Source: JABDMH01 sp965223165
GTDB taxonomy: Bacteria > Bacteroidota > Bacteroidia > Chitinophagales > Saprospiraceae
Reading direction: 5' to 3'
NCBI GenBank assembly: GCA_965223165.1
Contig: CBDCVQ010000009.1
Location: 124,001 to 188,000, forward strand
DNA length: 64,000 nt
In this document: positions 27,289 to 37,802 of the stretch, one piece after another
Position numbering within the stretch: position 1 is the first letter of the stretch
Layout: each line of letters opens with the position of its first letter
Notes under the pieces: generated by a model
Databases searched by the model: none
The model's input: only the letters and a program-made list of their open reading frames with translations
What the model was told of the DNA's origin: nothing
Translations under genes and position numbers: made by a program

Positions 27289-28539
27289 ATGGATAGAAAA
27301 ATCGAACGAAAGAAATGGCGATGGCAACGAATCCTACCGATTGTCATCATCGTAGGGATCTTGGGCTACGTGGGTCAGAGCGTCTATCGCAATAGCGGTA
27401 AGAGCAGGCTCAATGTCCAACCGGAGCGCCTACTCTTTGATACGGTGCAGGAAGGTACCTTTCAAGAATTTATTCCTGTGACAGGGTCCGTCCTACCGAT
27501 CAAGACGGTACTGATTGGGGCGGTCGAAGGAGGACGAGTCGAGAGCAAATTTCTGGAGGATGGCGTGCTGGTGAAGGCCAATCAGAAGATTCTCCAACTA
27601 AGCAATCCGGATCTCCAACTCAACTATGTGACGCAGGAGGCCTCTATCGTGGCTCAAATCAATCAAATCCGGAGCAACAGTCTCCTGATGGAGCAGCAGA
27701 GCCTACGACTCAAGGAAACTGCGCTGGACATCGACTATCAGATTGATTTGTTGAGTAAGCGCGTGTCGAGAAATAAGAGCCTCTATGGCGATGGTGTCAT
27801 TGCCGAAGTAGAATTTCAAGAGACGGAGGACGAATTTGAACACCTCGAACGTCGAAAGCTACTACTGCAGGAGACCATTAAAAAAGATAGCGCCTCCGCC
27901 GAGCTGCAGCGACAACAGATGCAGAACACCCTGGACCTGATGCAACGCAACCTATCGATCGCCCGCAAGAGTCTTGAAAATCTCACCGTACGGGCACCGA
28001 TAGATGGTCAACTTTCAGGCTTGGATTCAGAGCTGGGTGAACTGATCATCGAGAGCAGCCAAATTGCGCAGATTGACGACCTCTCCGATTTCAAAATACG
28101 CGTCCAGATCGATGAATTCTATATCTCTCGAGTTTTCGCAGGTCAATCCGGCTCATTTCAATTTGCGGGGGACACGTATTACCTAACCATTCAGAAAATA
28201 TTTCCCCAGGTGATCAATGGGGCCTTCGCTGCTGACATGCTGTTTGAGGGCGAGACGCCCGATGGCATCAAGCGAGGCCAGACCGTCTCCGTCAAACTTG
28301 AGCTGAGTGCGCAGGAACGTGCACTGCTTGTCGCCAAAGGCGGATTCTATCAGACGACCGGTGGCAACTGGGTCTATGTGCTTACGGCAGACGGAGCCGT
28401 TGCCACCAAGCGAGACATACGAGTGGGCAGGCAAAATCCCAATTTTTACGAGGTGCTCAGCGGGCTCCAGAGTGGAGAGGTCGTAATCACCTCCAGCTAT
28501 GAAAACTTTGGTGACAAGGATGAGCTTGTCATGAGATAA
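27289..28539 (+). CDS. HlyD/MacA-type membrane fusion (periplasmic adaptor) protein
   Basis: 416 residues. One N-terminal transmembrane anchor (about 14-32, ILPIVIIVGILGYVGQSVY). Then a lipoyl-like half (TVLIGAVEGGRVESKFLEDGVLVKANQKIL), a long coiled-coil hairpin (about 110-240, rich in Gln/Glu/Arg/Leu), the second lipoyl half (LTVRAPIDGQLSGLDSELGELI), and beta-barrel and membrane-proximal domains to the end. It bridges an inner-membrane ABC transporter to an outer-membrane channel; no TolC-type gene is in the window. First gene of the operon read from the conserved promoter, followed by two ATPases and three permeases. Confidence 0.94.
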   Translation: MDRKIERKKWRWQRILPIVIIVGILGYVGQSVYRNSGKSRLNVQPERLLFDTVQEGTFQEFIPVTGSVLPIKTVLIGAVEGGRVESKFLEDGVLVKANQKILQLSNPDLQLNYVTQEASIVAQINQIRSNSLLMEQQSLRLKETALDIDYQIDLLSKRVSRNKSLYGDGVIAEVEFQETEDEFEHLERRKLLLQETIKKDSASAELQRQQMQNTLDLMQRNLSIARKSLENLTVRAPIDGQLSGLDSELGELIIESSQIAQIDDLSDFKIRVQIDEFYISRVFAGQSGSFQFAGDTYYLTIQKIFPQVINGAFAADMLFEGETPDGIKRGQTVSVKLELSAQERALLVAKGGFYQTTGGNWVYVLTADGAVATKRDIRVGRQNPNFYEVLSGLQSGEVVITSSYENFGDKDELVMR

Positions 28540-28634
28540 AAAGTAATTAGAAATGTAACTATATCGCTCGTCGTGCGTCCGTTTTTTGTGCGACCCGATT
28601 GAAAAATCAATTTAATCAACTTAACTAACCATTG

Positions 28635-29321
28635 ATGATAAAAACTGACAAGCTCGTCAAGGTCTACACAACCGAAGACGTAGAGACCACAGCCCTTAAC
28701 GAGGTCAATCTCGAAATCCAGGAGGGCGAATTTGTGGCCATAATGGGGCCCTCAGGCTGTGGCAAATCGACCTTACTTAATGTATTGGGCATGATCGATA
28801 GCCCCACGGCAGGAGATTACTTCTTTCTCGAGCAAGAAGTAGGACAACTGCCTGAACGCAAGCGGTCCAACGTACGCAAGCACAATCTTGGGTTCGTATT
28901 TCAGAGCTTTAATCTCATCGACGAACTGACAGTGTTTGAGAATGTGGAACTGCCCATGTTATACACCAACACACCTAGTGCTGAGCGTAAGAAGAGAGTG
29001 GAAGAGCTGTTGGAAAACATGAAGATGATGCATCGGCGCAATCACTTTCCCCAGCAATTATCGGGAGGACAGCAGCAGCGAGTCGCCGTGGCGCGAGCTA
29101 TTGTCAATCATCCCAAATTAATTCTTGCGGATGAACCCACCGGTAACCTGGACAGTTCGAACGGCGATGATGTCATGAGGCTAATGGCCGATCTGAATGC
29201 TGCTGGCACCACCATCGTGATGGTGACACACTCGCAGTATTGCGCAGAGTTTGCCAACCGGATTGTGCGAATGCTTGACGGCCAGGTCGTTACGGAGAAT
29301 GTGGTAAGACAATTCCTTTGA
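28635..29321 (+). CDS. ABC transporter ATP-binding protein (MacB/LolD type), canonical
   Basis: 228 residues from ATG 28635 (MIKTDKLVKVY); a TTG one codon earlier is less likely. All ATPase motifs are canonical: Walker A GPSGCGKS (~38-45), Q-loop FVFQSFNLID, signature LSGGQQQR (~142-149), Walker B LILADEP, D-loop GNLDSSNG, H-loop VTHS. It belongs to the LolD/MacB/FtsE group that energises FtsX-type permeases by mechanotransmission rather than direct transport. Starts 95 bp after the adaptor gene. With the next ATPase it has to serve the three downstream permeases, and possibly the orphan permeases further right. Confidence 0.95.
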   Translation: MIKTDKLVKVYTTEDVETTALNEVNLEIQEGEFVAIMGPSGCGKSTLLNVLGMIDSPTAGDYFFLEQEVGQLPERKRSNVRKHNLGFVFQSFNLIDELTVFENVELPMLYTNTPSAERKKRVEELLENMKMMHRRNHFPQQLSGGQQQRVAVARAIVNHPKLILADEPTGNLDSSNGDDVMRLMADLNAAGTTIVMVTHSQYCAEFANRIVRMLDGQVVTENVVRQFL

Positions 29322-29395
29322 TTTAAAAAAAACAATATTGAGTACTCGATGACCGGAGCGGATCAATTAAAACGCTCGGTACACCATTTATAACT

Positions 29396-30100
29396 ATGAT
29401 CAAATTAATAAACATCGAACGCTATTATAAGAGCGGTCTTCAAAAGTCATGGGTACTCAGGGATATCTCTTTAGATATTGAGGAAGGTGAATTTGTCACG
29501 ATTATGGGCCCTAGCGGCTCAGGCAAAACTACCCTCCTTAATATCATTGGGATGTTGGATCAACCCAATGGGGGAGAATATTATTTCATAGATGAACCCG
29601 TACATCGCTTCAACGAGCGACGCAGAACAGATCTCCACAAGCATTACATCGGATTCATATTTCAGGCCTATCACCTGATCGACGACCTCACCGTGTACGA
29701 GAATATCGAAACGCCATTGCTGTACAAGAAGGTAAAGCGCAGCCAACGGAAGGCTGTGGTCGCTGACATTCTCGATCGATTTAACATTGTGGCAAAGAAA
29801 GATTTGTTTCCCCATCAACTGTCTGGTGGGCAGCAGCAGCTTGTCGGGGTAGCACGTGCCGTGGTTGGCAAACCCAAACTGCTGCTTGCAGACGAGCCGA
29901 CGGGAAATCTGCACTCCTCCCAGGGCAAAATTATAATGGACACCCTCGCTCAATTGCACAAGGAAGGAATGACCATCGTACAAGTCACTCATGACGAAAA
30001 GAATGCGCTCTACGGGGACCGCATCATTCAACTTTGGGATGGCTTTATCAAGGACGACAAGATCGTCAGAGAGCGACAACAGGTGGAAAGTCCAGAATGA
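29396..30100 (+). CDS. ABC transporter ATP-binding protein, atypical signature and D-loop
   Basis: 234 residues, a paralogue of the preceding ATPase. Walker A GPSGSGKT (~38-45), Q-loop FIFQAYHLID, Walker B LLLADEP and H-loop VTHD are intact. Two positions differ from the usual: the signature reads LSGGQQQLVGVARA (Leu149 where Arg is normal) and the D-loop reads GNLHSSQG (His173 where Asp is normal). The D-loop Asp contributes to the dimer interface and hydrolysis, so this subunit may be weakened or form an asymmetric heterodimer with its neighbour. Related NLHS variants may exist in other Bacteroidota transporters, which would make it a subfamily trait. C-terminus is short and charged (DDKIVRERQQVESPE). 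Confidence 0.93.
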   Translation: MIKLINIERYYKSGLQKSWVLRDISLDIEEGEFVTIMGPSGSGKTTLLNIIGMLDQPNGGEYYFIDEPVHRFNERRRTDLHKHYIGFIFQAYHLIDDLTVYENIETPLLYKKVKRSQRKAVVADILDRFNIVAKKDLFPHQLSGGQQQLVGVARAVVGKPKLLLADEPTGNLHSSQGKIIMDTLAQLHKEGMTIVQVTHDEKNALYGDRIIQLWDGFIKDDKIVRERQQVESPE

Positions 30101-30259
30101 CCTGATCGCTGACGGCGGTATAGCGCAGACCGTCCCTACAGCCCCTGCACTGCGGAAGAGCATCCGGTTGGGCACGCTGAAGCATACTTACTCGACGGTC
30201 TCAAAGAGACATGTTGCATTTTATTGGGCTCGTAGCCAAAATAAATCTCATTTGACCCA

Positions 30260-32710
30260 ATGCTAAAAAATTACATTAAGATTGCTTGGCGCAACCTGGT
30301 GCGCAATAGAAATTATGCCGTCATTAATATTCTAGGGCTGGCCATTGGCTTGGCTTGTTTCATGTTGATCATGAGCTATGTCCAAGATGAACTTAGCTAC
30401 GACAAATTTCATGAAGATGGCGATCAGATCTACCGGATGGCATTAGAACGCATCTATCCGGGGCGTTCTCGCCATTACGCCATCATTCCTCAATCCTACG
30501 CTGCAGCCGTAAAAAACGATTATTCGGAGGTAGAAGAATCCTGCCGTATCTTCTATTTTCAGGGAAACAATCTCGTATTTAAGGTCAACGACGAACCCTT
30601 TGAAGAGGAGTACTACCTATGGGCAGATACGACATTCTTCGATCTATTCAAGATCCCGCTCATCGACGGCGATATCACTAATGCGTTGTCCAAGCCCAAT
30701 TCGGTGGTCCTGACCCGCACTCAGGCAGAAAAATACTTTGGATCTGAGGTAGCGGTCGGTAAAATGCTGGATTTTCCCCAAGCCCAGAATTCACTTACAG
30801 TGACCGGCGTCTGCGAAGACCTACCTGAGAATTCACACTTGCGTTTCAACATGCTGATCTCCTCCTCTTCACTGGGACAATTTCTCAGCACCCCAAATTA
30901 TATCAACTTTAGTGCCTATACATACCTGAAGTTGCATCCCGAAGCTGATCCGCAGCAGCTGGAGGCAAAATTTCCAGAAATGGTCGTCAAATATGCCTCC
31001 GGCCCGGTACTCACACAATTTGGCGTCGACTACGCCGAGTACCAGCGACAGGGCAATGGCTATCGGTATTTTCTACAGCCGCTGCCCGACATCTATCTGG
31101 AGTCCAATCTCGAATCCGAGATAAAGCCCCCTGGCTCTAAGCAGCGAGTTTATTTCTTTCTCGCCATTGCCGTACTGATCCTTGCCATTGCCTGCATTAA
31201 TTTCATGAATCTAGCTACGGCTCGCTCCACTGGCCGGGCACGTGAGGTGGGCATTCGAAAAACGTTGGGATCGGAGCGGCGACAAATCGCGCTACAGTTT
31301 CTACTGGAGGCCGTGATCATCAGCTTGGTCGCGGCCGGCATCGCACTGGTTATCAATTTTCTTGTGATCAACGGCTTTAATTCCCTCACGGGCAAAAACT
31401 TCTCGCCGAGCCACTTTGGAAGCATTAGTTATTTGGCCATACTGATTGGGATCGCCGGCCTAGCGGGTCTGTTGGCAGGTGCGTATCCGGCCTTTGCCCT
31501 GTCTTCATTCAAGCCCGTCGAAGTATTGAGCGGAAACCTCATGCAGAAAACAAAGGGTGCAGGACTAAGGAATGTGCTGGTCGTATTTCAGTTTGGTATT
31601 TCCGTATTTCTCATCATCTCAAGCCTCATTGTCTACCGGCAGTGGATGTATACCCAGGGCAAGGAACTTGGATTTGACAAAGACAGCGTCATCACGATCC
31701 AAGGCGCCGGCGGCATGGATATCCAACAGGGTGAAACCTTCAAGAAGGAGCTCGCTCTCATCCCTGGTGTTGAAGCGGTAAGTGGTTGCAACACGCAGCC
31801 CGGGCAGCAATATTTTGGTATGTCCTTCCAACCCCAGGGAGCATTGGAAATGACCACGGGCAGTGGTCTTATCGTCGATGAAGGATACATCGAATGCATG
31901 AAGATGGATGTGGTGGCCGGACGGAGCTTCTCGAAGCAGTTTATGGACACACTGTCGATCGTCATCAATGAAGCCGCAGCTCGGGAGATGGAGTTAACCG
32001 ATCCGGTGGGCAAGACCATCACCAGCAACGATGGCTTTCTCAATCCAGTGGAAGATCAGCAGTCGGTGTATACGGTGATCGGAGTCGTCAAAGATTTTCA
32101 TTTTCAATCGCTGCACCACCCCATATCTCCCCTATTTCTCGTGCATAACCAGAGAAGCTTCAACCCTGGGGTGGACCAACAGGTGACCATTCGGGTGCAG
32201 GGCCAGGCTCTGCAGGGTGCACTAGCACGCATGGGCAACCTCTGGGCCGAGTTTCAACCAGATCTGCCCTTCCGCTACGCCTTTCTCGATCGAGAATGGG
32301 CGGCACTCTATGAAAAGGAGGTGACGACGAGGAAAGTATCGGGCCTGTTTACGCTCATCGCCATATTTATCGCCTGCCTAGGACTTTTGGCTCTGGCAGC
32401 CTATACGGCAGAAAGAAGGACCAAAGAGATCGGCATCCGCAAGGTCTTGGGGGCGTCTGTTGGCAATCTGGTCACTCTGCTGTCCAAGGACTTCCTAAAA
32501 TTGGTCGTCATCTCGATACTTATTGCCTCACCCGTAGCATGGTATGCTATGAACAAGTGGTTGGAAAATTTTGCATACCGAATTGAGATTGGGCCGGGCG
32601 TATTTGTGCTGGCTGCCGTCTTGGCCATCGTGATCGCCTTTCTGACCGTCAGTTTTCAAAGTGTCAAGGCCGCACTACTCAATCCCATGCATTCCCTACG
32701 AGATGAATAA
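30260..32710 (+). CDS. duplicated FtsX/MacB-type ABC permease (array member 1)
   Basis: 816 residues. TM1 (about 20-40) is followed by a MacB periplasmic core, then three TMs with REVGIRKTLGSE at ~328. A fourth TM pair with YPAFALSSFKPVEVL leads into the second core, then the final FtsX unit with TKEIGIRKVLGAS at ~720, ending NPMHSLRDE. Eight membrane helices predicted. No prefix domain. It lies 159 bp after the second ATPase, the closest permease to the ATPases, so it is the most likely dedicated partner. Probably exports or extracts a lipid, peptide or antibiotic by the MacB-like mechanism; substrate unknown. Confidence 0.94.
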   Translation: MLKNYIKIAWRNLVRNRNYAVINILGLAIGLACFMLIMSYVQDELSYDKFHEDGDQIYRMALERIYPGRSRHYAIIPQSYAAAVKNDYSEVEESCRIFYFQGNNLVFKVNDEPFEEEYYLWADTTFFDLFKIPLIDGDITNALSKPNSVVLTRTQAEKYFGSEVAVGKMLDFPQAQNSLTVTGVCEDLPENSHLRFNMLISSSSLGQFLSTPNYINFSAYTYLKLHPEADPQQLEAKFPEMVVKYASGPVLTQFGVDYAEYQRQGNGYRYFLQPLPDIYLESNLESEIKPPGSKQRVYFFLAIAVLILAIACINFMNLATARSTGRAREVGIRKTLGSERRQIALQFLLEAVIISLVAAGIALVINFLVINGFNSLTGKNFSPSHFGSISYLAILIGIAGLAGLLAGAYPAFALSSFKPVEVLSGNLMQKTKGAGLRNVLVVFQFGISVFLIISSLIVYRQWMYTQGKELGFDKDSVITIQGAGGMDIQQGETFKKELALIPGVEAVSGCNTQPGQQYFGMSFQPQGALEMTTGSGLIVDEGYIECMKMDVVAGRSFSKQFMDTLSIVINEAAAREMELTDPVGKTITSNDGFLNPVEDQQSVYTVIGVVKDFHFQSLHHPISPLFLVHNQRSFNPGVDQQVTIRVQGQALQGALARMGNLWAEFQPDLPFRYAFLDREWAALYEKEVTTRKVSGLFTLIAIFIACLGLLALAAYTAERRTKEIGIRKVLGASVGNLVTLLSKDFLKLVVISILIASPVAWYAMNKWLENFAYRIEIGPGVFVLAAVLAIVIAFLTVSFQSVKAALLNPMHSLRDE

Positions 32711-32773
32711 CCCCGGTGCAGAGATGGCGGGCTGACGCCGCCCAAGATCACTTAAAAGAAAAAGCATACAGTC

Positions 32774-35206
32774 GTGCTATTCAACTACTTAAAGATCATC
32801 AGCCGTACATTGATGAAGTATCGGTACTTCACTGCCATCCATGTGGCGGGGTTGTCCTTGGGTCTTACCTGCTGCCTGCTTATCAGCTTCTTCATCCGTC
32901 ATGAGTTCAGCTTTGACCGTCATCACCTAAAAGGTGACCGAATCTATCGCATCGGCGTCGTGGAGACGAGTCCTCACGGGATACGGCATTCGGGTGGCAC
33001 ACCATATCCATGTGGTGAGGCAATGCGCCTTGATTTTGAAGACCTGGAGCAAGTGGTGCAGATCTACCAGGCAGGCGAAGTGGGGCTGAAATTACCAGGT
33101 GGTACACGTTATCCGGTCGAAAACATCGTGTTTGCGGAGCCGTCGTTTGTGGATGTCTTTGACATCAAGACCAGCCGTGGAGATATCTCACACTCTTTGA
33201 GCACGCCCAACCGCGCCGTCATTGATGAGACGACCGCTCGACTCCTATTTGGCGATGATGACCCCCTGGGTCAGGTGCTGAGCGTCAATAATGTCATCAC
33301 TGTCGAAGTGGGTGCCGTCATGCAAGATTTGCCCACAAATACGCACTTGCCGGCATCCATCATGCTGTCACATGAATCACTCAGTGCCGAATTTGTGGGT
33401 ATAGAAATAAAAAACTGGGGAGTGACTGTGGGCGGCGCCACCTACGTCTTACTTCCTCCCGGCATCCCACCCTCCACCTATGAGGGACGACTCCAGGCAT
33501 TTGCTGACAAATACATGAACAGTGAGGAAGACAGTGGCTTCTCGCATGCATTGACGCTTCAAGCTCTGGCCGACATTCACTTTCAACCCCACTACTCAAG
33601 TAATTCGCCCGTTACTCCGATCCGGCCCATCTACCTTTGGATCTTCGCTTGTATCGGCCTGCTGGTGCTGGCCATCGCATCATTCAATTTTATAAATCTT
33701 TCCACGGTCCAGGCCCTGAAGCGACATAAGGAGGTAGGCGTACGTAAGGTGCTCGGAGCCAATCGCCGTCAATTGATGCAGCAATTTCTAGGAGAGGCAC
33801 TGATCATAAGTTTTGTTGCGGGCGTCCTAGCCTGCGCCTTCGCCATGTTTAGCCTGCCCTATGTCAATGACTTACTTAACAAGCAGATCGACACGGCGAT
33901 CTTTTCGTACCTACCTAATGGCCTGATCATCGTGGGACTACCGCTGCTGATCGGAATCCTGTCTGGCATCTATCCCGCGCTGGTACTTTCTCGTTACGAG
34001 CCAGCCAGCGCCCTGGTACCTTCCCACCGAAGGGGTCGCAGTGGAAGCCAGTGGTTGCGGAGATCGCTGGTCGTTGCCCAATACACCATCACGATCGGCT
34101 TAATTATAGGGACCATTGTCGTGTCGCGACAGGTCAGATACATGGAAGGCAAAGACCTTGGATTTCAAAAGCAAGGCATTGTGATGCTGGACATCCCTCA
34201 GCAGGATCAACTGGAGCCGTTGCGCAGTGAATGGCTCAGAGATCCTTCGATCCATCAGGTTACGTTCACGCTCGGCGCCCCCACCTCCGTCAACAACATA
34301 GGCACATCCTTCCATCCCAAAGGCATGGACCCAAGCGTACATACCTACCGCATGGACCTAAAAACGGTGGACTATGCCTATGCGGACACCTACGACCTTG
34401 AATTAGTTGCAGGGCGGTGGATGACCAAAGAGGAGGATCGACGTGCGGCATTGGAGGTACCAAGCGAAGATAGATCATACGTCTTTGTCGTTAATGAAGC
34501 CCTTGCCAAGCAAGTGGGGCATGCAGACCCTGCAGCCATGGTGGGTCAACGCCTGATTACTGGCATCAACGACATAGAGGCTGAGGTCATCGGTGTGGTT
34601 AAGGACTTTCACTCCACATCACTGCACAATGAAATTGAACCCACGCTGTTCATCCATTTCCCCCGGTTGGATTATCGAGCGGGACTGAAAATTGATCTCG
34701 CGGATACTAAGGCCACGTTGGCACATATTGAAGATGTTTGGACACGTCAGTTTCCGGATGATTATTTCAACGCCACCTTTTTGGACGAGACGATTGCACT
34801 GCTGTACGACAATGAGCAACGACTTTTTCAGCTCTTCCGGATATTCACAACCCTGGCCATTGTCATAGGAGCACTTGGCCTGTTTGGCCTAGTCAGCTAC
34901 ATCGTGGAGCTGCGGACCAAGGAGATCGGCATCCGGAAGGTGTTGGGCGCCACCGTAGGAAGTATATTACTGCTGGTGTCCAAGGAATTTATCATGATTG
35001 TCGGCAGTGCCATCCTGCTCGCGATTCCGATGGCCTGGTATTGCATGGAACGCTGGCTGCAGAACTTTGCATTCCACATTAATTTGGGGCTAGGAATATT
35101 TGTGTTGGCCATATTGATCACTTTTTCGATCACAATTGGCGCTGTGGGATTTCAGAGCGCAAGGGCCGCATTGATGAATCCGGTGGATTCGCTGAGAAAC
35201 GAATAA
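32774..35206 (+). CDS. duplicated FtsX/MacB-type ABC permease (array member 2)
   Basis: 810 residues. The start is GTG 32774 (read MLFNYLKIISRTLMKYRYF), chosen because it aligns with the M-x-x-N-Y-x-K-I start of the paralogues. FtsX coupling motifs: HKEVGVRKVLGAN (~318) and TKEIGIRKVLGAT (~714); end NPVDSLRNE. Same two-core, eight-helix plan as member 1. The gap to member 1 is 63 bp with no visible terminator, so co-transcription with the HlyD/ATPase genes is likely. Confidence 0.93.
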   Translation: MLFNYLKIISRTLMKYRYFTAIHVAGLSLGLTCCLLISFFIRHEFSFDRHHLKGDRIYRIGVVETSPHGIRHSGGTPYPCGEAMRLDFEDLEQVVQIYQAGEVGLKLPGGTRYPVENIVFAEPSFVDVFDIKTSRGDISHSLSTPNRAVIDETTARLLFGDDDPLGQVLSVNNVITVEVGAVMQDLPTNTHLPASIMLSHESLSAEFVGIEIKNWGVTVGGATYVLLPPGIPPSTYEGRLQAFADKYMNSEEDSGFSHALTLQALADIHFQPHYSSNSPVTPIRPIYLWIFACIGLLVLAIASFNFINLSTVQALKRHKEVGVRKVLGANRRQLMQQFLGEALIISFVAGVLACAFAMFSLPYVNDLLNKQIDTAIFSYLPNGLIIVGLPLLIGILSGIYPALVLSRYEPASALVPSHRRGRSGSQWLRRSLVVAQYTITIGLIIGTIVVSRQVRYMEGKDLGFQKQGIVMLDIPQQDQLEPLRSEWLRDPSIHQVTFTLGAPTSVNNIGTSFHPKGMDPSVHTYRMDLKTVDYAYADTYDLELVAGRWMTKEEDRRAALEVPSEDRSYVFVVNEALAKQVGHADPAAMVGQRLITGINDIEAEVIGVVKDFHSTSLHNEIEPTLFIHFPRLDYRAGLKIDLADTKATLAHIEDVWTRQFPDDYFNATFLDETIALLYDNEQRLFQLFRIFTTLAIVIGALGLFGLVSYIVELRTKEIGIRKVLGATVGSILLLVSKEFIMIVGSAILLAIPMAWYCMERWLQNFAFHINLGLGIFVLAILITFSITIGAVGFQSARAALMNPVDSLRNE

Positions 35207-35342
35207 ACGTGGGTGCGACCCAAGGGCTGGCGCAGCACCATCCTGCATTGGGAGGGTAATCCCGAACGATTTTTTTAAGAAAAGTAGGTCGCCTAAACCA
35301 ATCATTGGACTCATGGCTGCCACAACCGAAAGTACGATTACT

Positions 35343-37784
35343 ATGTGGAGAAATCATCTGATGGTGGCTATCCGGAGTCTCTCCAAAAAGAGATTCTACA
35401 CGATCATCAACATAGCTGGCCTTGCCTTGGGATTAATGGCGGCCATCTTTATCTGGCAGGACGTCTCTTACGAACGGAGCTTTGACGAGTTCCATGACCA
35501 CGCGAATCGAATTTTTCGATTGGCAACCGTCTTTGAGACCCATGGGGGACAGTTGGAGAATGACGCCTCCAATGCCGCGCCTGTCGGGCCGGCCCTGAAG
35601 GCCGAATTTGCCGAGGTCGAAGATTTTGTCCGGATCTCGCCTGAGTACGGACGCATGGTCTTGCAATACGGGGACCAGACCCACGAGCAACACAAAGTCT
35701 ATTATGTAGATTCTAATTTCCTTCAGTTTTTTGATCACGAAATCATCCAGGGAGATCCGCATACTGCCTTGGTGGCCCCCTACTCCATCGTCCTGACAAG
35801 ATCCGCGGCGGAACGCTACTTTGGCCCGCGCGAACATTGGACAGAGACCTATGTCGGTAGAAGCTTGCGGGTCAATCAAACCGCTGACTACCAGATCACC
35901 GCGATTATTGAGGACCCGCCCCCAAATACTCACTTTAGGTTCGGCTCCCTCCTTTCCTTTACCACCTTTCCGATCACCAATGGCGATCCCAGCAACGAAT
36001 GGGAGTGGAATGATTTTTACACCTACATCCTTTTGGGAGAGGCTGCGCAAATGCACGACCTGGAGCCTAAGCTGCGCGCCTTTGCCGACAGACACATCAA
36101 TCAAAAAGGAACCGAGGGCTATACCGTCTCGTACTTGCCTCAATCCCTCAAGGGCATTCATTTAAATTCCAGGTTAGGGTACGAATTGCAAGCGAATGGA
36201 GATGCGACCACGACTAATTTCTTATTTCTAATCGCAGTCTGTATTCTTCTGATCGCATGGGCAAATTACATCAACCTCTCCACCGCTCAAGCAGAGGACC
36301 GAGCTGAAGAAGTGGGTATTCGAAAGGTGATTGGGGCCAATCGGCGCTCGCTAATCACCCAATTTTTGATCGAAGCATTGGTGGTAAATACCAGCGCAGT
36401 AGCACTAGCAATATTATTGGTATTTCTCCTGCAGCCATGGATGAATGCGCTGACGGGCAAGACCCTCGAAGCCTTTGCCTATTTTCCCATTTCCGTGCCC
36501 GGTGTCTTTCTGCTCCTGTCCATTGGCAGCACCTTAATCTCGGGCATCTATCCATCCGTAGTCTTGTCTGGCTATTCACCGTCAAAATCCCTGCAACCTC
36601 AAATGCGCGGTGGTCCGCAGCAGTGGCTGAGGAAAGGCCTCGTGACCTTCCAGTATATGTCCTCGATCGTTTTGATCATTGGGACCTTTGTCGTTTTCAG
36701 GCAATTGGACTTTATGAAAAGCGCCGACCTTGGTTTCTCGGCAGATCACAAATTAATTCTCAATGCTCCATCCATCTATACGGATTCGGTGCACCACCTG
36801 CGCTACCAGACGTTCAAAACCAAACTTCTCCAGCATCCCACGATATCCAGCGTCACGGCCTCATCAGCGATACCCGGCAAGTTTTACAACGACCTGGATA
36901 ACTGGGGAGGCATCCGTATGCAGAGTGCCGACGACAGCCAAAAAGCGAGTTTTACCCTCTACCGGGTGGACGACCACTATTATGAGACCTACGGCTTGCA
37001 GGTCATCGCCGGCCAGGCCTTTTCCAATGAGACCACTGCTGACGACCGCTCGCTGGCGGTCAATGAGGCAGCCCTTCAATTGCTCGGATTTGATGATCCA
37101 AAGGAAGCGATCGGCCAGAAAGTCCGTATGCAAAGTGATCGCCGCATATTTCCTATCTCCAACGTATTTCGAAACTATCACCACAAGTCGCTCCGTCACA
37201 ATCACGAACCCACCATTCTTTGGAATTTCATTCCAGATCCCCTGTATTATTCCATCAAGTATCATGAAAGTGCCTCAGCCGAACCCAACCAACTGCTCCG
37301 CACGGTCTCGGAGATTTGGGAGGAAGTGTTTCCTGACAACCCCTTTGTACACACCTTCTTTGAAGACCAATACAATGACCAGTACACATCTGACAGCCGC
37401 CTGGGAAGGATCATAGCAGTCTTTGCCCTTTTTGCCGTTTTCATCGCTTGTCTAGGCATCTTAGGCATGACTTCCTATATGATCGCCATGCGCACCAAAG
37501 AATTGGGCATTCGAAAAGTGCTTGGAGCCAGTGTCCGGAGCATTGTGCTGGTCCTGTCAATGGATTTCGTTTGGCTAATTGTGCTTGCCTCACTCGTGGC
37601 TATTCCGATTGCCTTTGTCCTTGCCAGCAGGTGGCTCGAAAACTTTGCCTACAAGACCTCTCTGGATTGGTGGCTATTTGCTACCGCTGGGGTGCTGACG
37701 CTGGTCACCGCGATGGTCACCGTCAGCTTTCAAAGCGTCCGAGCGGCCTTGAAGAATCCGATCGATGCCCTTCGTACCGAATAA
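35343..37784 (+). CDS. duplicated FtsX/MacB-type ABC permease (array member 3)
   Basis: 813 residues from ATG 35343 (MWRNHLMVAIRSLSKKRFY), which aligns with the paralogue starts; an upstream ATG at 35313 adds ten unrelated residues. Coupling motifs: AEEVGIRKVIGAN (~321) and TKELGIRKVLGAS (~717); end NPIDALRTE. The second periplasmic core carries an unusually divergent stretch (VRMQSDRRIFPISNVFRNYHH). Last gene of the first plus-strand permease run; its stop is followed within about 20 bp by a 6-bp tandem-repeat tract. Confidence 0.93.
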   Translation: MWRNHLMVAIRSLSKKRFYTIINIAGLALGLMAAIFIWQDVSYERSFDEFHDHANRIFRLATVFETHGGQLENDASNAAPVGPALKAEFAEVEDFVRISPEYGRMVLQYGDQTHEQHKVYYVDSNFLQFFDHEIIQGDPHTALVAPYSIVLTRSAAERYFGPREHWTETYVGRSLRVNQTADYQITAIIEDPPPNTHFRFGSLLSFTTFPITNGDPSNEWEWNDFYTYILLGEAAQMHDLEPKLRAFADRHINQKGTEGYTVSYLPQSLKGIHLNSRLGYELQANGDATTTNFLFLIAVCILLIAWANYINLSTAQAEDRAEEVGIRKVIGANRRSLITQFLIEALVVNTSAVALAILLVFLLQPWMNALTGKTLEAFAYFPISVPGVFLLLSIGSTLISGIYPSVVLSGYSPSKSLQPQMRGGPQQWLRKGLVTFQYMSSIVLIIGTFVVFRQLDFMKSADLGFSADHKLILNAPSIYTDSVHHLRYQTFKTKLLQHPTISSVTASSAIPGKFYNDLDNWGGIRMQSADDSQKASFTLYRVDDHYYETYGLQVIAGQAFSNETTADDRSLAVNEAALQLLGFDDPKEAIGQKVRMQSDRRIFPISNVFRNYHHKSLRHNHEPTILWNFIPDPLYYSIKYHESASAEPNQLLRTVSEIWEEVFPDNPFVHTFFEDQYNDQYTSDSRLGRIIAVFALFAVFIACLGILGMTSYMIAMRTKELGIRKVLGASVRSIVLVLSMDFVWLIVLASLVAIPIAFVLASRWLENFAYKTSLDWWLFATAGVLTLVTAMVTVSFQSVRAALKNPIDALRTE

Positions 37785-37802
37785 GCAATTCCAAGATCGG
37801 AT

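Noticed and set aside
35250..35278. Rho-independent terminator before array member 3 (GGGA/TCCC followed by a T run)
   Set aside because: The stem is only about four base pairs, too weak to call.
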